From Rhodococcus sp. HNM0569 (GTDB lineage: Bacteria > Actinomycetota > Actinomycetes > Mycobacteriales > Mycobacteriaceae): a stretch of DNA of 64,000 bases. Location of the stretch: NCBI RefSeq assembly GCF_012726205.1, contig NZ_JAASAE010000008.1:144874-208873 (forward strand), in the 5' to 3' direction. Numbering within the stretch: the stretch's first letter is position 1; each line of letters opens with the position of its first letter. Shown piece after piece: positions 35,975 to 44,107 of this stretch. The position numbers were made by a program, and so were the translations under genes. The notes beneath the pieces are model-generated. The model was not told where the DNA came from. It searched no databases and saw nothing but the letters and a program-made list of their open reading frames with translations.

Positions 35975-36631
35975 TCAGATCGGTCTGAAGCCCGCGCCCG
36001 GGCCGCCCGACGAATTGATCGCGTCCATGATCTGGGTCAGGTTGGTGCCCACCTCGGGCCCGAGGCACGGCACCAGCAGGTAGGCGTTGACCATCGCGAC
36101 GAGGGTGGTGCCGACCACGACGGGAGCGCCCGAGTCACCCTCGATGACGCATGCCTGCGTCCACGTCTCCTGAGACTGCAGCACGTCACCCCACACGACG
36201 CCGCACGTGTTGCCCGTCGTGCGGCCTTCCTTGCATCCGATCTGCGGGAACTGCGCGGGCGCACCGATCTGCGTGATCGTGACGTTGCCGACCCGGTTGA
36301 CGGGGACGACCTTGGCGCGGTCGAACTCGACGACCGCGTAGTCGAGGCTGTGGTCGACCGCCGCGACATGACCGACGACCCCCGCGTCCTGCTTGTACTC
36401 GGACACCACCGGCCACCCGACCTCGCCGCAGTGGCCCGCGGTGAGCCCGACCAGGCGACCTGCGGAGTCGTTGCCGATCGTGGTGATCGAGCACACGAGC
36501 TCGTCGTTCATGACGATGCCCGAACCTCCGCCCAGGACCGCCGGTCCGGGATCCGCGTGCGCCGTGCCCGCCACGAACCCGGTCATCATTACGGCCGCGG
36601 CCGCGGCCGCGGCTGCGAGTCTTCTGAGCAT
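35975..36631 (-). CDS. secreted trypsin-like (S1 family) serine protease
   Basis: 218 residues with a signal peptide (LRRLAAAAAAAAVMMTGFVAGTAHA). The catalytic triad is complete: His67 in LTAGHCG, Asp97 in LDYAVVEF and Ser167 in EGDSGAPVV. Six Cys pair as expected for the small chymotrypsin fold (47/68, 133/143, 161 with one near 185). There is no obvious pro-domain, so it is either made active or short-pro. Exported; similar small S1 proteins are frequent in mycolata and some are of unknown target. Confidence 0.9.
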   Translation of the reverse strand: MLRRLAAAAAAAAVMMTGFVAGTAHADPGPAVLGGGSGIVMNDELVCSITTIGNDSAGRLVGLTAGHCGEVGWPVVSEYKQDAGVVGHVAAVDHSLDYAVVEFDRAKVVPVNRVGNVTITQIGAPAQFPQIGCKEGRTTGNTCGVVWGDVLQSQETWTQACVIEGDSGAPVVVGTTLVAMVNAYLLVPCLGPEVGTNLTQIMDAINSSGGPGAGFRPI

Positions 36632-36821
36632 GGGGATCCTTTCGGGACGGGCACTCGCCTCGAATGAGCCGGGGCGAGCTCTTGCCTCTGCCGGTGACTG
36701 ACATCACGTTCGTGCGTTGCTGTCTGCCTACCAGACTGGCAGCCGCACCGGGGCGGGTACCGGCGATTGGGCAGGTTGCACCGCCGACGCGCCGGTCCCG
36801 AAAGGTCCCGTGTGCAGCGCG

Positions 36822-37517
36822 CTACTCGGGCGCGCCGAGGGAATCGAGCGCGCGGCGTGCTTCCTCGAGCTCACGCGCGAGCTCCTCGACCCGCGCGGCC
36901 GCCGCGGTGCGCGCGGCGACCAGGATCGACTCGACGGCGTCGACCGCCGTCGGTTCGCCCAGTTCACGCACCGCGCGCTCGACCGCGTCGGGCGACACCG
37001 GCACGGCCTTGCCGGGCCGCTTCGCGCCGTGCGCCACGGTGACCGTCCATTCGTTGTCGGCGCCCGCGTGGATGGTGACGGCGACGCCCGCAGCGGGCTT
37101 GCGCTTACCCGAGCGTGGCGGTGCAGGCTTGGCTGCGGGCTTGACCGGTGCGCTGTCCGGGGTTGCCGCGGCAGGCTTGGCCGGAGCCTTGCGCGGCGCC
37201 GGAGCCGGCTCGATCTCCTGGTGCACGACGGTCGGCGCAGGCGCGGCGTCGGCGGGCTTGGGCGCGGGCGGACGCTTGATGTGCAGCTCGTCGGCCTCGA
37301 ACGGAAGCTCGTCGTGCACACCCTTCGGGCTGACCGTGACGGTACTGCCGTCGATCGAGACGACCTTGGCCGACGCCCCGGGGTCGACGCCCAGGCTCGG
37401 GACGCCGTCGCGCAGGTAGACCGTGGCCCTTCGCCCTTCGGCGAGAGCGGTGGTGAGCGTGGCGAGGTCGTCCGCGGTGAGCGTTGCCGGTTCGCCGGCG
37501 CGTCTGCGGGGCGGCAT
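36822..37517 (-). CDS. hypothetical protein with two small domains and a Pro/Ala/Lys linker
   Basis: 231 residues from ATG 37517 (AAAGG nine bases upstream). Residues 1-80 form a small beta-rich domain (TVYLRDGVPSLGVDPGASAKVVSIDGSTVTVSPKGV). Residues 85-145 are a low-complexity Pro/Ala/Lys linker. From about 148 a second part begins GVAVTIHAGADNEWTVTVAHGAKRPGKAVPVSPDAVERAVREL and ends in a charged coiled-coil helix (AARVEELARELEEARRAL). It may belong to the DUF6319 group; I am not certain. No catalytic motif. Cytoplasmic; possibly nucleoid-associated because of the basic linker (inference). Confidence 0.68.
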   Translation of the reverse strand: MPPRRRAGEPATLTADDLATLTTALAEGRRATVYLRDGVPSLGVDPGASAKVVSIDGSTVTVSPKGVHDELPFEADELHIKRPPAPKPADAAPAPTVVHQEIEPAPAPRKAPAKPAAATPDSAPVKPAAKPAPPRSGKRKPAAGVAVTIHAGADNEWTVTVAHGAKRPGKAVPVSPDAVERAVRELGEPTAVDAVESILVAARTAAAARVEELARELEEARRALDSLGAPE

Positions 37518-37709
37518 GAGACGCATCCTTTCTCGTGCAGGGATCGGCCCGTCCGAGGTCTCCTCCGACCCCGCGATCCGGGCGGTGCACACTCTTGCAC
37601 ACGGGTCGGACGCGGCAACGGGGCACGGGCTCGGGCGGCGCGGGTTCCGGCGGCAGCACACCGCGCATGGCACGCTGTACGCACCGTGTCGTGAGGAGGT
37701 GCCCGGGCG

Positions 37710-38741
37710 ATGGCCGACGAGAGTCCACGCGACGCCGACGTCGCATCGGAGATCCTGCAGCGGGTCCAGACGGACGTCGAGGAATCCCTGCTCGGCGGCC
37801 CCCGGCGGTACACGCAGGACGAGGTGGCGGCGTTCGCCGGCGTGAGCCGCGAGCGCGCCGACATGTTGTGGGTCGCGATGGGATTCGCGCTCGATCCCGA
37901 CCCGGACGCCGTGATGTTCACCGACAGCGACGCCCGCGCGCTGCGGTCGATCACGCAGCTCGTCGAGGACGGCGTCCTGCCCCGCGAAGGCGAGGTGGCC
38001 GCGGCCCGCGCTCTCGGACAAGCGATGTCGCGACTCGCCGAGTGGGAGGTGTCCCTCGTCAGCTCGCACATCGTCGAGGTGCTCGCGGGCTCGGACATCC
38101 GCGATCCCGACGCGCTGCGCGAGCAGGTCCTCGCGATCACTGCGCAGATCGTGCCGACCGTCGAGGAACTCCAGTCGTACGTGTGGCGCCGTCACGTCGC
38201 GTCGACCACCGGACGCAGCGTCGGCAATCCCGCCGACGACGTCGCGAGCCGGGAGCTGGTGGTGGGTTTCGCCGACATCGTGGGGTACACCTCGCTCACC
38301 CGCAGGCTCGCCGCGCGCGATCTGTCCGATCTGCTCGAACGGTTCGAGTCGGTGTCGACGTCCGTGATCGCGCGCCATCACGGCTGGGTCGTGAAGACGG
38401 TCGGCGACGAGGTGATGTTCGCGACCGAGAGCCCGCACGACGCCGTCGAGATCGCGCTTCGGCTGCACGAATCTGTGCTCGTCGACGACGCCGATCCCGA
38501 GCTCCGCGTCGGGCTCGCACTCGGCCGGGTGCTCGTACGATTCGGCGACCTGTACGGATCCGTCGTCAATGTGGCTGCACGCCTGACGAGTTCGGCCCGG
38601 CCGGGCACCGTCCTCGTCGATGCGCATCTCGCGGACGCCGTGGGCGACGACGACCGGTACCACGTCCGTCATCTACGCCCGCGGCGCGTCCGGGGCATCC
38701 GCAGGCTCGAGCAGTACGCCGTCCGCCGCGCCCAACCGTGA
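37710..38741 (+). CDS. class III adenylate cyclase with N-terminal regulatory domain
   Basis: 343 residues. The N-terminal helical part (about 1-170) with RRYTQDEVAAFAGVSRERADMLWVAMGF is like the autoinhibitory domain of mycobacterial Rv2212/Rv1264. The cyclase domain has metal ligands Asp189 (GFADIVGYT) and Asp233 (KTVGDEVMF), adenine-specifying Lys229 and Asp280 (FGDLYG) and transition-state Asn287/Arg291 (NVAARLT). All six canonical residues are present, so it should make cAMP as a homodimer. Its stop codon lies in a dispersed repeat. cAMP would feed a Crp-type regulator, for which a candidate site exists at 31681. Confidence 0.94.
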   Translation: MADESPRDADVASEILQRVQTDVEESLLGGPRRYTQDEVAAFAGVSRERADMLWVAMGFALDPDPDAVMFTDSDARALRSITQLVEDGVLPREGEVAAARALGQAMSRLAEWEVSLVSSHIVEVLAGSDIRDPDALREQVLAITAQIVPTVEELQSYVWRRHVASTTGRSVGNPADDVASRELVVGFADIVGYTSLTRRLAARDLSDLLERFESVSTSVIARHHGWVVKTVGDEVMFATESPHDAVEIALRLHESVLVDDADPELRVGLALGRVLVRFGDLYGSVVNVAARLTSSARPGTVLVDAHLADAVGDDDRYHVRHLRPRRVRGIRRLEQYAVRRAQP

Positions 38742-38779
38742 GCACTTTGCGAGTCCGGGTACGCCTTTTTCACGCACGG
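38738..38779 (+). repeat. Dispersed palindromic repeat, copy 5 (supplies two stop codons)
   Basis: GTGAGCACTTTGCGAGTC then CGGGTACGCC, a T-rich centre and TCACGCACGG. The leading GTGA contains the TGA stop of the cyclase (38739-38741). The trailing TCA at 38770-38772 is, on the other strand, the TGA stop of the convergent TetR gene. Thus the whole intergenic region consists of the repeat. Confidence 0.9.
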
Positions 38780-39384
38780 GAGCGGGCGGCGAGGAAGTCG
38801 TCGACGATGCGCTCGCACGCGTCCCGTCCCAGCGGATCGAGCGTGAGCAGTTTGGTGAACACGAGCGGGCCGATCAGCTGACACAGCGCGAGGTCGTAGT
38901 CGTGGTCGCCGAGCAGCCGTTCGCCTTCAGGGGTCCGCAGCACCTTGTCGAATGCCGAGCGATAGCGCTCGACGATCGTGCTCCGCAAGGTACGCGACTC
39001 GGGATTGTCCGACGCCGAGCTCGAGTAGTCACCGAGCGACGGGCCGAGCCCCAGCCAGCACATCGCCGCCACGTTCACCGGCACGTCCTCGATGATCTTC
39101 GCCTGCCCGACGAGCAGTTCGACCAGTCGTGACCGCAGGTCACCCGTGTCGGCGACGACCGGAGCGGGCGGGATCAGTCGATTGAACGCGGCCGCGACGA
39201 GTTCGGTGCTGCTCGAGAAGTGCCGGTAGAGCGTCGCGCGTGCGACGGCGGCCCGCCGGGTGACCGCGTCGATCGTGACCGCCTCGGCACGTCCCGAGGC
39301 GAGTAGTTCGGTGGCCGCGTCGAGCAGCCGTGCGCGCGAACGCACCTTCCTGGGATCGTCCCGATCCTTCAAGACCCACCTCAC
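38770..39384 (-). CDS. TetR-family transcriptional regulator
   Basis: 204 residues from GTG 39384; the frame is open further but overlaps the divergent transporter gene. The helix-turn-helix is in RLLDAATELLASGRAEAVTIDAVTRRAAVARATLYRHFSSSTELVAAAF (about 18-66). The C-terminal domain is all-helical. It is divergent from the MFS gene at 39479 with an imperfect palindrome between them, the standard arrangement of a local efflux repressor. The last two codons and stop are formed by a dispersed repeat. Confidence 0.9.
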   Translation of the reverse strand: MRWVLKDRDDPRKVRSRARLLDAATELLASGRAEAVTIDAVTRRAAVARATLYRHFSSSTELVAAAFNRLIPPAPVVADTGDLRSRLVELLVGQAKIIEDVPVNVAAMCWLGLGPSLGDYSSSASDNPESRTLRSTIVERYRSAFDKVLRTPEGERLLGDHDYDLALCQLIGPLVFTKLLTLDPLGRDACERIVDDFLAARSRA

Positions 39385-39433
39385 CAGTGCCGACTCGCCC
39401 GTCGCCGGACGAAGTAGTGACCCGACCCACGAC

Positions 39434-39456
39434 AAACGATACTGTCGGTCTCGTTT
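39434..39456. promoter_or_regulatory. Operator candidate between divergent tetR and MFS genes
   Basis: Arms AAACGATAC and GTCTCGTTT (eight of nine paired) flank the centre TGTCG, giving a 23-base imperfect palindrome 23 bases before the MFS start. It contains GATACT, a possible -10 hexamer. Its position and size fit a TetR operator for the adjacent regulator. Confidence 0.6.
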
Positions 39457-39478
39457 CCAGCAACCGGAGAGGGACAGC

Positions 39479-41038
39479 ATGACCGAACGCGAGACCGTCA
39501 CGCCTCGTGACGACGAACCCTCGAGCGGCTGGACGTTCGCGCAGATCTGGATGCTCGTCGTCGCGTGCTGCGGCGTCGCGCTGGTCGTCGCGGCGATGGC
39601 CGCGCTCAACACGGCGCTCCCCGATCTCGCGCGCGATACCGGCGCCACCCAGAGCCAGCTGACGTGGATCGTCGACGGCTACACGCTCACCCTCGCCGCG
39701 CTGCTGTTGCCGGCGGGCGCGCTCGGCGACCGGTACGGCAGGCGCGGCATGCTCGTGTTCGGCCTCGCGGTCTTCGGTGTGGCCAATGCCTTTCCGTTGT
39801 TCAACGACGAGCCCGTCGCGATCATCGCCTCGCGCGTCGTCGCCGGCATCGGCGCCGCCTTCGTGATGCCCGCGACGCTGTCGTTGCTCACCGCCGGTTT
39901 TCCCGCGGCACACCGTGGCCGGGCCGTCGGCATCTGGTCCGGTGTCGCGGGATCCGGCGGTATCGCCGGCATCGTGGTGTCGGGCGTGCTCCTGGAGAAC
40001 TGGTCGTGGACCGTGATCTTCGGTTCGCTCGCGGCCGTGTCCGGTCTGCTGTTCCTCGCGTCGTTCACGATCTCCTCGTCGCGCGACGAGGAGACGACGC
40101 CACTCGACCTGCCGGGCACGGTGCTCATCGCGGGTGCCGTCGCCCTGTTCGTCCTCGCGACGATCGAAGCGCCGCAACGTGGGTGGCTCGACGTCGTCGT
40201 CCTGTCACTGTTCGCTGCGTCGCTCGTCGTCGCGGCCGCGTTCGTCGTCGTGGAGTTGCGGCGCACGCAGCCACTGCTCGACGTGCGGCTGTTCGCGAAC
40301 CGCGCGTTCGCGTCGGGCGCGGTCTCGCTGGCGGTGCAATTCCTCGCGGTGATGGGCATCTTCTATTTCGTCATCCAGTACTTCCAGCTCGTCCTCGACT
40401 ACTCGCCGTTGCAGTCGTCGATCGCGATCGCGCCCATCGCGGTGCCGATTCTGATCATGTCGGTGCTCATGCCGCTCGTGATCCGGTGGACCGGTCTGAA
40501 GGTGCTGCTCGCGGTCGGCGCCGCCGCGCTCGGCGCGGGCAGCCTGCTGATGGTGCGGCTCGACGTCGACTCGTCGTATCTGCATGCCGCCCTGCCGCTG
40601 CTCGTGGCGGCCTTCGGCGTGGGTCTGTGCACCACCCCGTCGACGACGGCGATCGTCGAGAACACGCCTGCGGACAAGCAGGGCGTCGCGTCGGCGGTCA
40701 ACGACGCGGCGCGCGAGGTGGGCGCGGCGATCGGCATCGCGCTCGCAGGCAGCCTGCTGGCGGCGGGCTACGGCCGCAACATCGCACCGGTGGTCGACGC
40801 GGCGCCGGAGGTCGCGAAGGAGCCGATCGAGAGTTCCCTCGCGGCGGCTTTGCAGGTCGCGGACATGGCGGGGCCCACTCAGGGGCCGCAACTGGCGGAG
40901 TTCGCGCGGGCCGCGTTCGTCGACGCGATGCACAACACGTCGACCGTGCTCGGCTTCCTTCTCCTCGCGACGGCGGTGGTCCTCGCCGTCTGGGCACCCG
41001 GCCGGAAGGCGATGCGCACTCAGCGCCAGCGCGGCTGA
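39479..41038 (+). CDS. MFS efflux transporter, DHA2 family
   Basis: 519 residues from ATG 39479 with GGAGAGGG upstream. VAAMAALNTALPDLARDTGATQSQLTWIVDGYTLTLAALLLPAG is the D1 region, GALGDRYGRRGMLVFGLAVFG is motif A, and SRVVAGIGAAFVMPATLSLL carries motif B. Near the end, AVNDAAREVGAAIGIALAGSLLAAGY is the usual penultimate segment. It should export drugs or a toxic metabolite using the proton gradient. Regulated, by context, by the divergent TetR gene. Its stop lies 11 bases from the convergent ketoacyl synthase stop. Confidence 0.93.
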   Translation: MTERETVTPRDDEPSSGWTFAQIWMLVVACCGVALVVAAMAALNTALPDLARDTGATQSQLTWIVDGYTLTLAALLLPAGALGDRYGRRGMLVFGLAVFGVANAFPLFNDEPVAIIASRVVAGIGAAFVMPATLSLLTAGFPAAHRGRAVGIWSGVAGSGGIAGIVVSGVLLENWSWTVIFGSLAAVSGLLFLASFTISSSRDEETTPLDLPGTVLIAGAVALFVLATIEAPQRGWLDVVVLSLFAASLVVAAAFVVVELRRTQPLLDVRLFANRAFASGAVSLAVQFLAVMGIFYFVIQYFQLVLDYSPLQSSIAIAPIAVPILIMSVLMPLVIRWTGLKVLLAVGAAALGAGSLLMVRLDVDSSYLHAALPLLVAAFGVGLCTTPSTTAIVENTPADKQGVASAVNDAAREVGAAIGIALAGSLLAAGYGRNIAPVVDAAPEVAKEPIESSLAAALQVADMAGPTQGPQLAEFARAAFVDAMHNTSTVLGFLLLATAVVLAVWAPGRKAMRTQRQRG

Positions 41039-41048
41039 CTGGCGGACG

Positions 41049-42296
41049 TCACGCTCGCCCGAGCACCAGCGAAACATTGTGTCCGCCGAACCCGACGGAA
41101 TTGCTGATCGCCAGTTCGACGCCCTGCAGGCGACGCAGCCGTGCGGACACGTCGATCTCGATCTTTTGGTCGGCGCGATCGAGGTTGAGTGTCGGTGGGG
41201 TGCGGCCGTCGCGCAACGTCAGGAGCGTCAGGGCTGCCTCCAATGCGCCTGCGGCTCCGATTGAGTGGCCGGTCGCCGATTTCGGGGCGTACACCGCAGC
41301 GGCCGGGGTGACCTGCGCTATGGCGAATGCTTCGGCAAGATCGCCGATGCGGGTCGAGGTGGCGTGGGCATTCACATGCCCGATATCACGGGGGTCGACA
41401 TCCGCCACCTGGATCGCCTTGCGCATCGCACGCGCGATTCCGTCGCCGTCTGGCGTCGGCGCAACCAGGTGGTATGCATCGGAGGTGATGCCCGCCCCTA
41501 GGAGTCGTCCTCGAATAGCCGCGCCCCGAGCGCGAGCATGCTCTTCGGCTTCGACCAGTAGAAGCGCGCCTGCCTCACCGAATACAAATCCGTCACGGTC
41601 CTGATCGAACGGGCGACTTGCTTCTCGCGGCGAATCGTTGCGGGTACTCAATGCGCGCATACTCGAGAAGCTCGCCAGCGGAACGGCACCAATTCTCCCT
41701 TCGACACCGCCTGCGACGACTACATCGGCTTCCCCTGTCGCGACGAGCCGCCAGGCTTGGGCGACAGCCTCGCTTCCTGACGAACATGCCGAGACAGGTG
41801 TGTGCACTCCACCTTTCGCGCAAATCTCGAGCCCTACGACCGCTGCCGGCCCATTCGGCATGATCATCGGAACCGCTAGCGGCGGCACCTTCCGGAACCC
41901 GTCGGCACGCAGAGCGTCCACGGACCGGACCAGCACTTCGCCTCCTCCCAAACCTGTGCCGATAGACACCGCCACCCGCTCGGGGTCGGTCGCCGCGATG
42001 TCCTCGGCTGGCCACAGTCTGCGGACAAGCATCAGCGCCATCTGCTCCACGAAGGACAGACGACGACGCTCCACGCGGGTGATGCTCTTTCCCGGATCGT
42101 TCCGAAGCGTTCCGCCGATGCGTACAGGGAGGGCGTATCGGTCGAGTTCCGGGTCGATCAGAGCGCGAATACCGCTCGCGCCGGCGACCAGCGCGGCCCA
42201 TGTCTCGTCGAGACCATCCGCAAGGGAGGTCGTCGCCGTCATTTCCGTTACAACCACGGACCGCGGCACGGTTTGTGAACCGATCGCTACATTCAT
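41049..42296 (-). CDS. beta-ketoacyl-ACP synthase, KasA/KasB type
   Basis: 415 residues from ATG 42296. VSACSSGSEAVAQAWR gives catalytic Cys171, HVNAHATST gives His311, KSATGHSIGAAGALEA gives His344, almost exactly the spacing in mycobacterial KasA (171/311/345). It elongates acyl-ACP with malonyl-ACP. It is not in a FAS-II operon here (no acpM, kasA, accD); it pairs with a divergent TetR. GQ content of this stretch is visibly lower than its surroundings (about 60% G+C by eye over the middle), so acquisition by transfer is possible. A role in a specialised lipid or polyketide is inferred. Confidence 0.88.
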   Translation of the reverse strand: MNVAIGSQTVPRSVVVTEMTATTSLADGLDETWAALVAGASGIRALIDPELDRYALPVRIGGTLRNDPGKSITRVERRRLSFVEQMALMLVRRLWPAEDIAATDPERVAVSIGTGLGGGEVLVRSVDALRADGFRKVPPLAVPMIMPNGPAAVVGLEICAKGGVHTPVSACSSGSEAVAQAWRLVATGEADVVVAGGVEGRIGAVPLASFSSMRALSTRNDSPREASRPFDQDRDGFVFGEAGALLLVEAEEHARARGAAIRGRLLGAGITSDAYHLVAPTPDGDGIARAMRKAIQVADVDPRDIGHVNAHATSTRIGDLAEAFAIAQVTPAAAVYAPKSATGHSIGAAGALEAALTLLTLRDGRTPPTLNLDRADQKIEIDVSARLRRLQGVELAISNSVGFGGHNVSLVLGRA

Positions 42297-42299
42297 AAG

Positions 42300-42326
42300 G
42301 TAGTGAATACCTGTAACATTCGCTAC
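42300..42326. promoter_or_regulatory. Operator candidate between the ketoacyl synthase and TetR genes
   Basis: Arms GTAGTGAAT (42300-42308) and ATTCGCTAC (42318-42326) pair at eight of nine positions around a nine-base centre. It lies four bases before one start (42296) and ten bases before the other (42337), so bound repressor would block both genes. A third half-like copy, GCTACATTC, lies at 42287-42295. Confidence 0.6.
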
Positions 42327-42336
42327 AGTCAAATGC

Positions 42337-42897
42337 ATGGCCAGGCCACTCGACCTCGACAAACGGCGCGAACTGCTACGCGGCGCGCTCGACTACATCG
42401 CTACGCACGGTCTCGCCGACCTGTCCCTACGCCCACTCGCCACCGCCCTCGGCACCAGCTCACGCATGCTCGTCCACTACTTCGGAACCAAAGAAGAATT
42501 GCTGGTTCAGGCACTCGAACTGCAGCACCCAGACATGAAGCGCCGGTTCGACCAAGTGAAGGATGCCGAGGAAATCCGGTACGCACTCGGCAAATTGTGG
42601 AACTCGATGACGACGGGCGAGGACACGGTAAGCACGCGAGTCCTGCTGCAGGTCATGGCCATGGCGTTCACACGGCCGGAGCCGTTCGCCCGGTTCGCGA
42701 ACGCCGCATTCGACACAATCTCGACCGCACTTCGAGACGCATTGGTGCGAGCAGGGAGCGAATCGCCAGAGGCGCTGGTCGACGCCACAATCGCTGCCGC
42801 AACCTTCCGCGGCCTGCTACTCGACCGACTCGTAACTGGCGACGTCGAGCGGGTGGACAACGCAGCACATGCCTTCATCCGGTCGGTCGCGCGGTAG
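42337..42897 (+). CDS. TetR-family transcriptional regulator
   Basis: 186 residues. The DNA-binding domain reads RRELLRGALDYIATHGLADLSLRPLATALGTSSRMLVHYFGTKEELLVQAL (about 10-60), with the less common SSRMLVHYFGTKEEL recognition segment seen in a subgroup of actinobacterial TetR proteins. The ligand domain is helical. Divergent from the ketoacyl synthase with a palindrome in the 40-base gap, so it most likely represses that gene and itself. Somewhat lower G+C than neighbours, like its partner. Confidence 0.9.
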   Translation: MARPLDLDKRRELLRGALDYIATHGLADLSLRPLATALGTSSRMLVHYFGTKEELLVQALELQHPDMKRRFDQVKDAEEIRYALGKLWNSMTTGEDTVSTRVLLQVMAMAFTRPEPFARFANAAFDTISTALRDALVRAGSESPEALVDATIAAATFRGLLLDRLVTGDVERVDNAAHAFIRSVAR

Positions 42898-42978
42898 ATC
42901 GACCGGATGCAACAAATCGACCGCCCCCTGCAACCACTCATCGGGATTCCGTTGCGTTTGTGACAGTGGTCATTGTAT

Positions 42979-43001
42979 CGTTCGGTACCAGTAACCGAAC
43001 G
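42979..43001. promoter_or_regulatory. Palindrome upstream of the AurF-like gene
   Basis: Perfect eight-base arms CGTTCGGT and ACCGAACG separated by seven bases, 49 bases before the ATG at 43050. It looks like a TetR- or MarR-type operator. The TetR product of 42337 is the nearest candidate, although its presumed operator at 42300 has a different sequence. Confidence 0.5.
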
Positions 43002-43049
43002 TCACATGTACAAGTCGGTGGCCGCGCCGCCGAGGAGTGAGGGAAGTTC

Positions 43050-43961
43050 ATGACCGCGTCCATCTCTGCCGCTCGGCCGGCGCTCTCCGATCGCGAGGAA
43101 ACGGCGCAGCGACTCTTGGCGTCGTCGGCCCGCAAGTCCTACGACCCGGTGGTCGAGGTCGACTGGGAAGCCCCCATCCCCGACGACAAGTACGGCATGA
43201 CGCCCGAGTGGAGCACGCTCTACGGCACCGCGTACTGGGACGAGATGACCGACGCCCAGCGCATCGAGGTCACCAAGCACGAGGCCGCGAGTGTGTCGGG
43301 CACCGGCCTGTGGTTCGAGATCCTGCTGATGCAGATGCTGCTGCGCGACGTCTACAGCCGCGACAAGCACTCACGTCACGTGCAGTTCGCCCTCACCGAG
43401 GTCGGCGACGAGTGCCGTCACTCGGTCATGTTCGCCCGCGCAGGTGAGCAGCTCGGCATGCCCGGTTACGGCCCGAAGGGCCCGATCCACCAGCTCGGCA
43501 AGGTGTGGGGTGCGCTCTACCGCGGTGCCAATGCGTACGCGTCGGTCATGGCGGCCGAAGAGATCCTCGACATGATGCAGCGCGACTTCCTGCGTGACGA
43601 GCGCGTGCAGCCCATCACCCGCACGGTCAGCAAGATCCACGTCCTCGAAGAGGCCCGGCACATCCGCTTCGCCCGCGAGGAAGTCGCCCGCCGACTCGAC
43701 GGCGCGAGCTGGGGCCGACTGCAGTTCGAGCGCTTCAACACGGCGGTCACCGTGTTCTTCGTGATGAAGAGCATGATCCGCAAGGACGTCTACACCAATG
43801 CGGGTCTCGACGGCGAGCGTGCACTGCGCGAGGCGAAGAACAACCAGCACTACAAGGACATGGTCCGCACGTCCGGATCGAAGCTGATGCAGTTCCTCGA
43901 CAGTGTCGGCCTCGTCGGCGGCCCGTCGAAACGCTTGTACAAGCTGGTCCATCTGCTCTGA
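43050..43961 (+). CDS. AurF-like diiron oxygenase
   Basis: 303 residues, helical. The ligand set of the AurF family can be placed: Glu90 (GLWFE), Glu121 and His124 (DECRHS), Glu170 or 171, His197, Glu201 and His204 (HVLEEARHIRFAREE). AurF converts p-aminobenzoate to the nitro compound; mycolata homologues are widespread and their substrates are not established. The full ligand set argues for an active di-iron enzyme. Cytoplasmic. It has its own promoter region with a palindrome and is followed by a long hairpin. Confidence 0.87.
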   Translation: MTASISAARPALSDREETAQRLLASSARKSYDPVVEVDWEAPIPDDKYGMTPEWSTLYGTAYWDEMTDAQRIEVTKHEAASVSGTGLWFEILLMQMLLRDVYSRDKHSRHVQFALTEVGDECRHSVMFARAGEQLGMPGYGPKGPIHQLGKVWGALYRGANAYASVMAAEEILDMMQRDFLRDERVQPITRTVSKIHVLEEARHIRFAREEVARRLDGASWGRLQFERFNTAVTVFFVMKSMIRKDVYTNAGLDGERALREAKNNQHYKDMVRTSGSKLMQFLDSVGLVGGPSKRLYKLVHLL

Positions 43962-44000
43962 CAGAGCACACGGCTGTGCGTCGGCGACGACGCGACGCGG

Positions 44001-44048
44001 TGGCCCCGTTCCGGCACCCCTCTGGGGGTGGGTGCCGCGACGGGGCCA
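44001..44048 (+). terminator. Long hairpin after the AurF-like gene
   Basis: TGGCCCCGTTCCGGCACCC (44001-44019) pairs with the complementary stretch at 44030-44048 with two mismatches. It starts 40 bases after the stop. Only ATTCGCGTTT follows, so it lacks a proper T tract; terminator or 3' stabiliser. Confidence 0.6.
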
Positions 44049-44075
44049 TTCGCGTTTCCGAGGGGCGCGAGTAGA

Positions 44076-44100
44076 AGTTCGGATACCCGAACTCTATAGT
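44076..44100 (+). promoter_or_regulatory. mntH promoter with MntR-type operator candidate
   Basis: Perfect arms AGTTCGG (44076-44082) and CCGAACT (44087-44093) around ATAC give an 18-base palindrome, immediately followed by TATAGT (44095-44100), a good -10 hexamer. Repressor on the palindrome would cover the spacer. By context (manganese transporter) a DtxR/MntR-type regulator is likely, but none is encoded nearby. The -35 is weak. The hexamer places the start of transcription at about 44107, next to GTG 44108. Confidence 0.65.
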
Positions 44101-44107
44101 GTGGATC

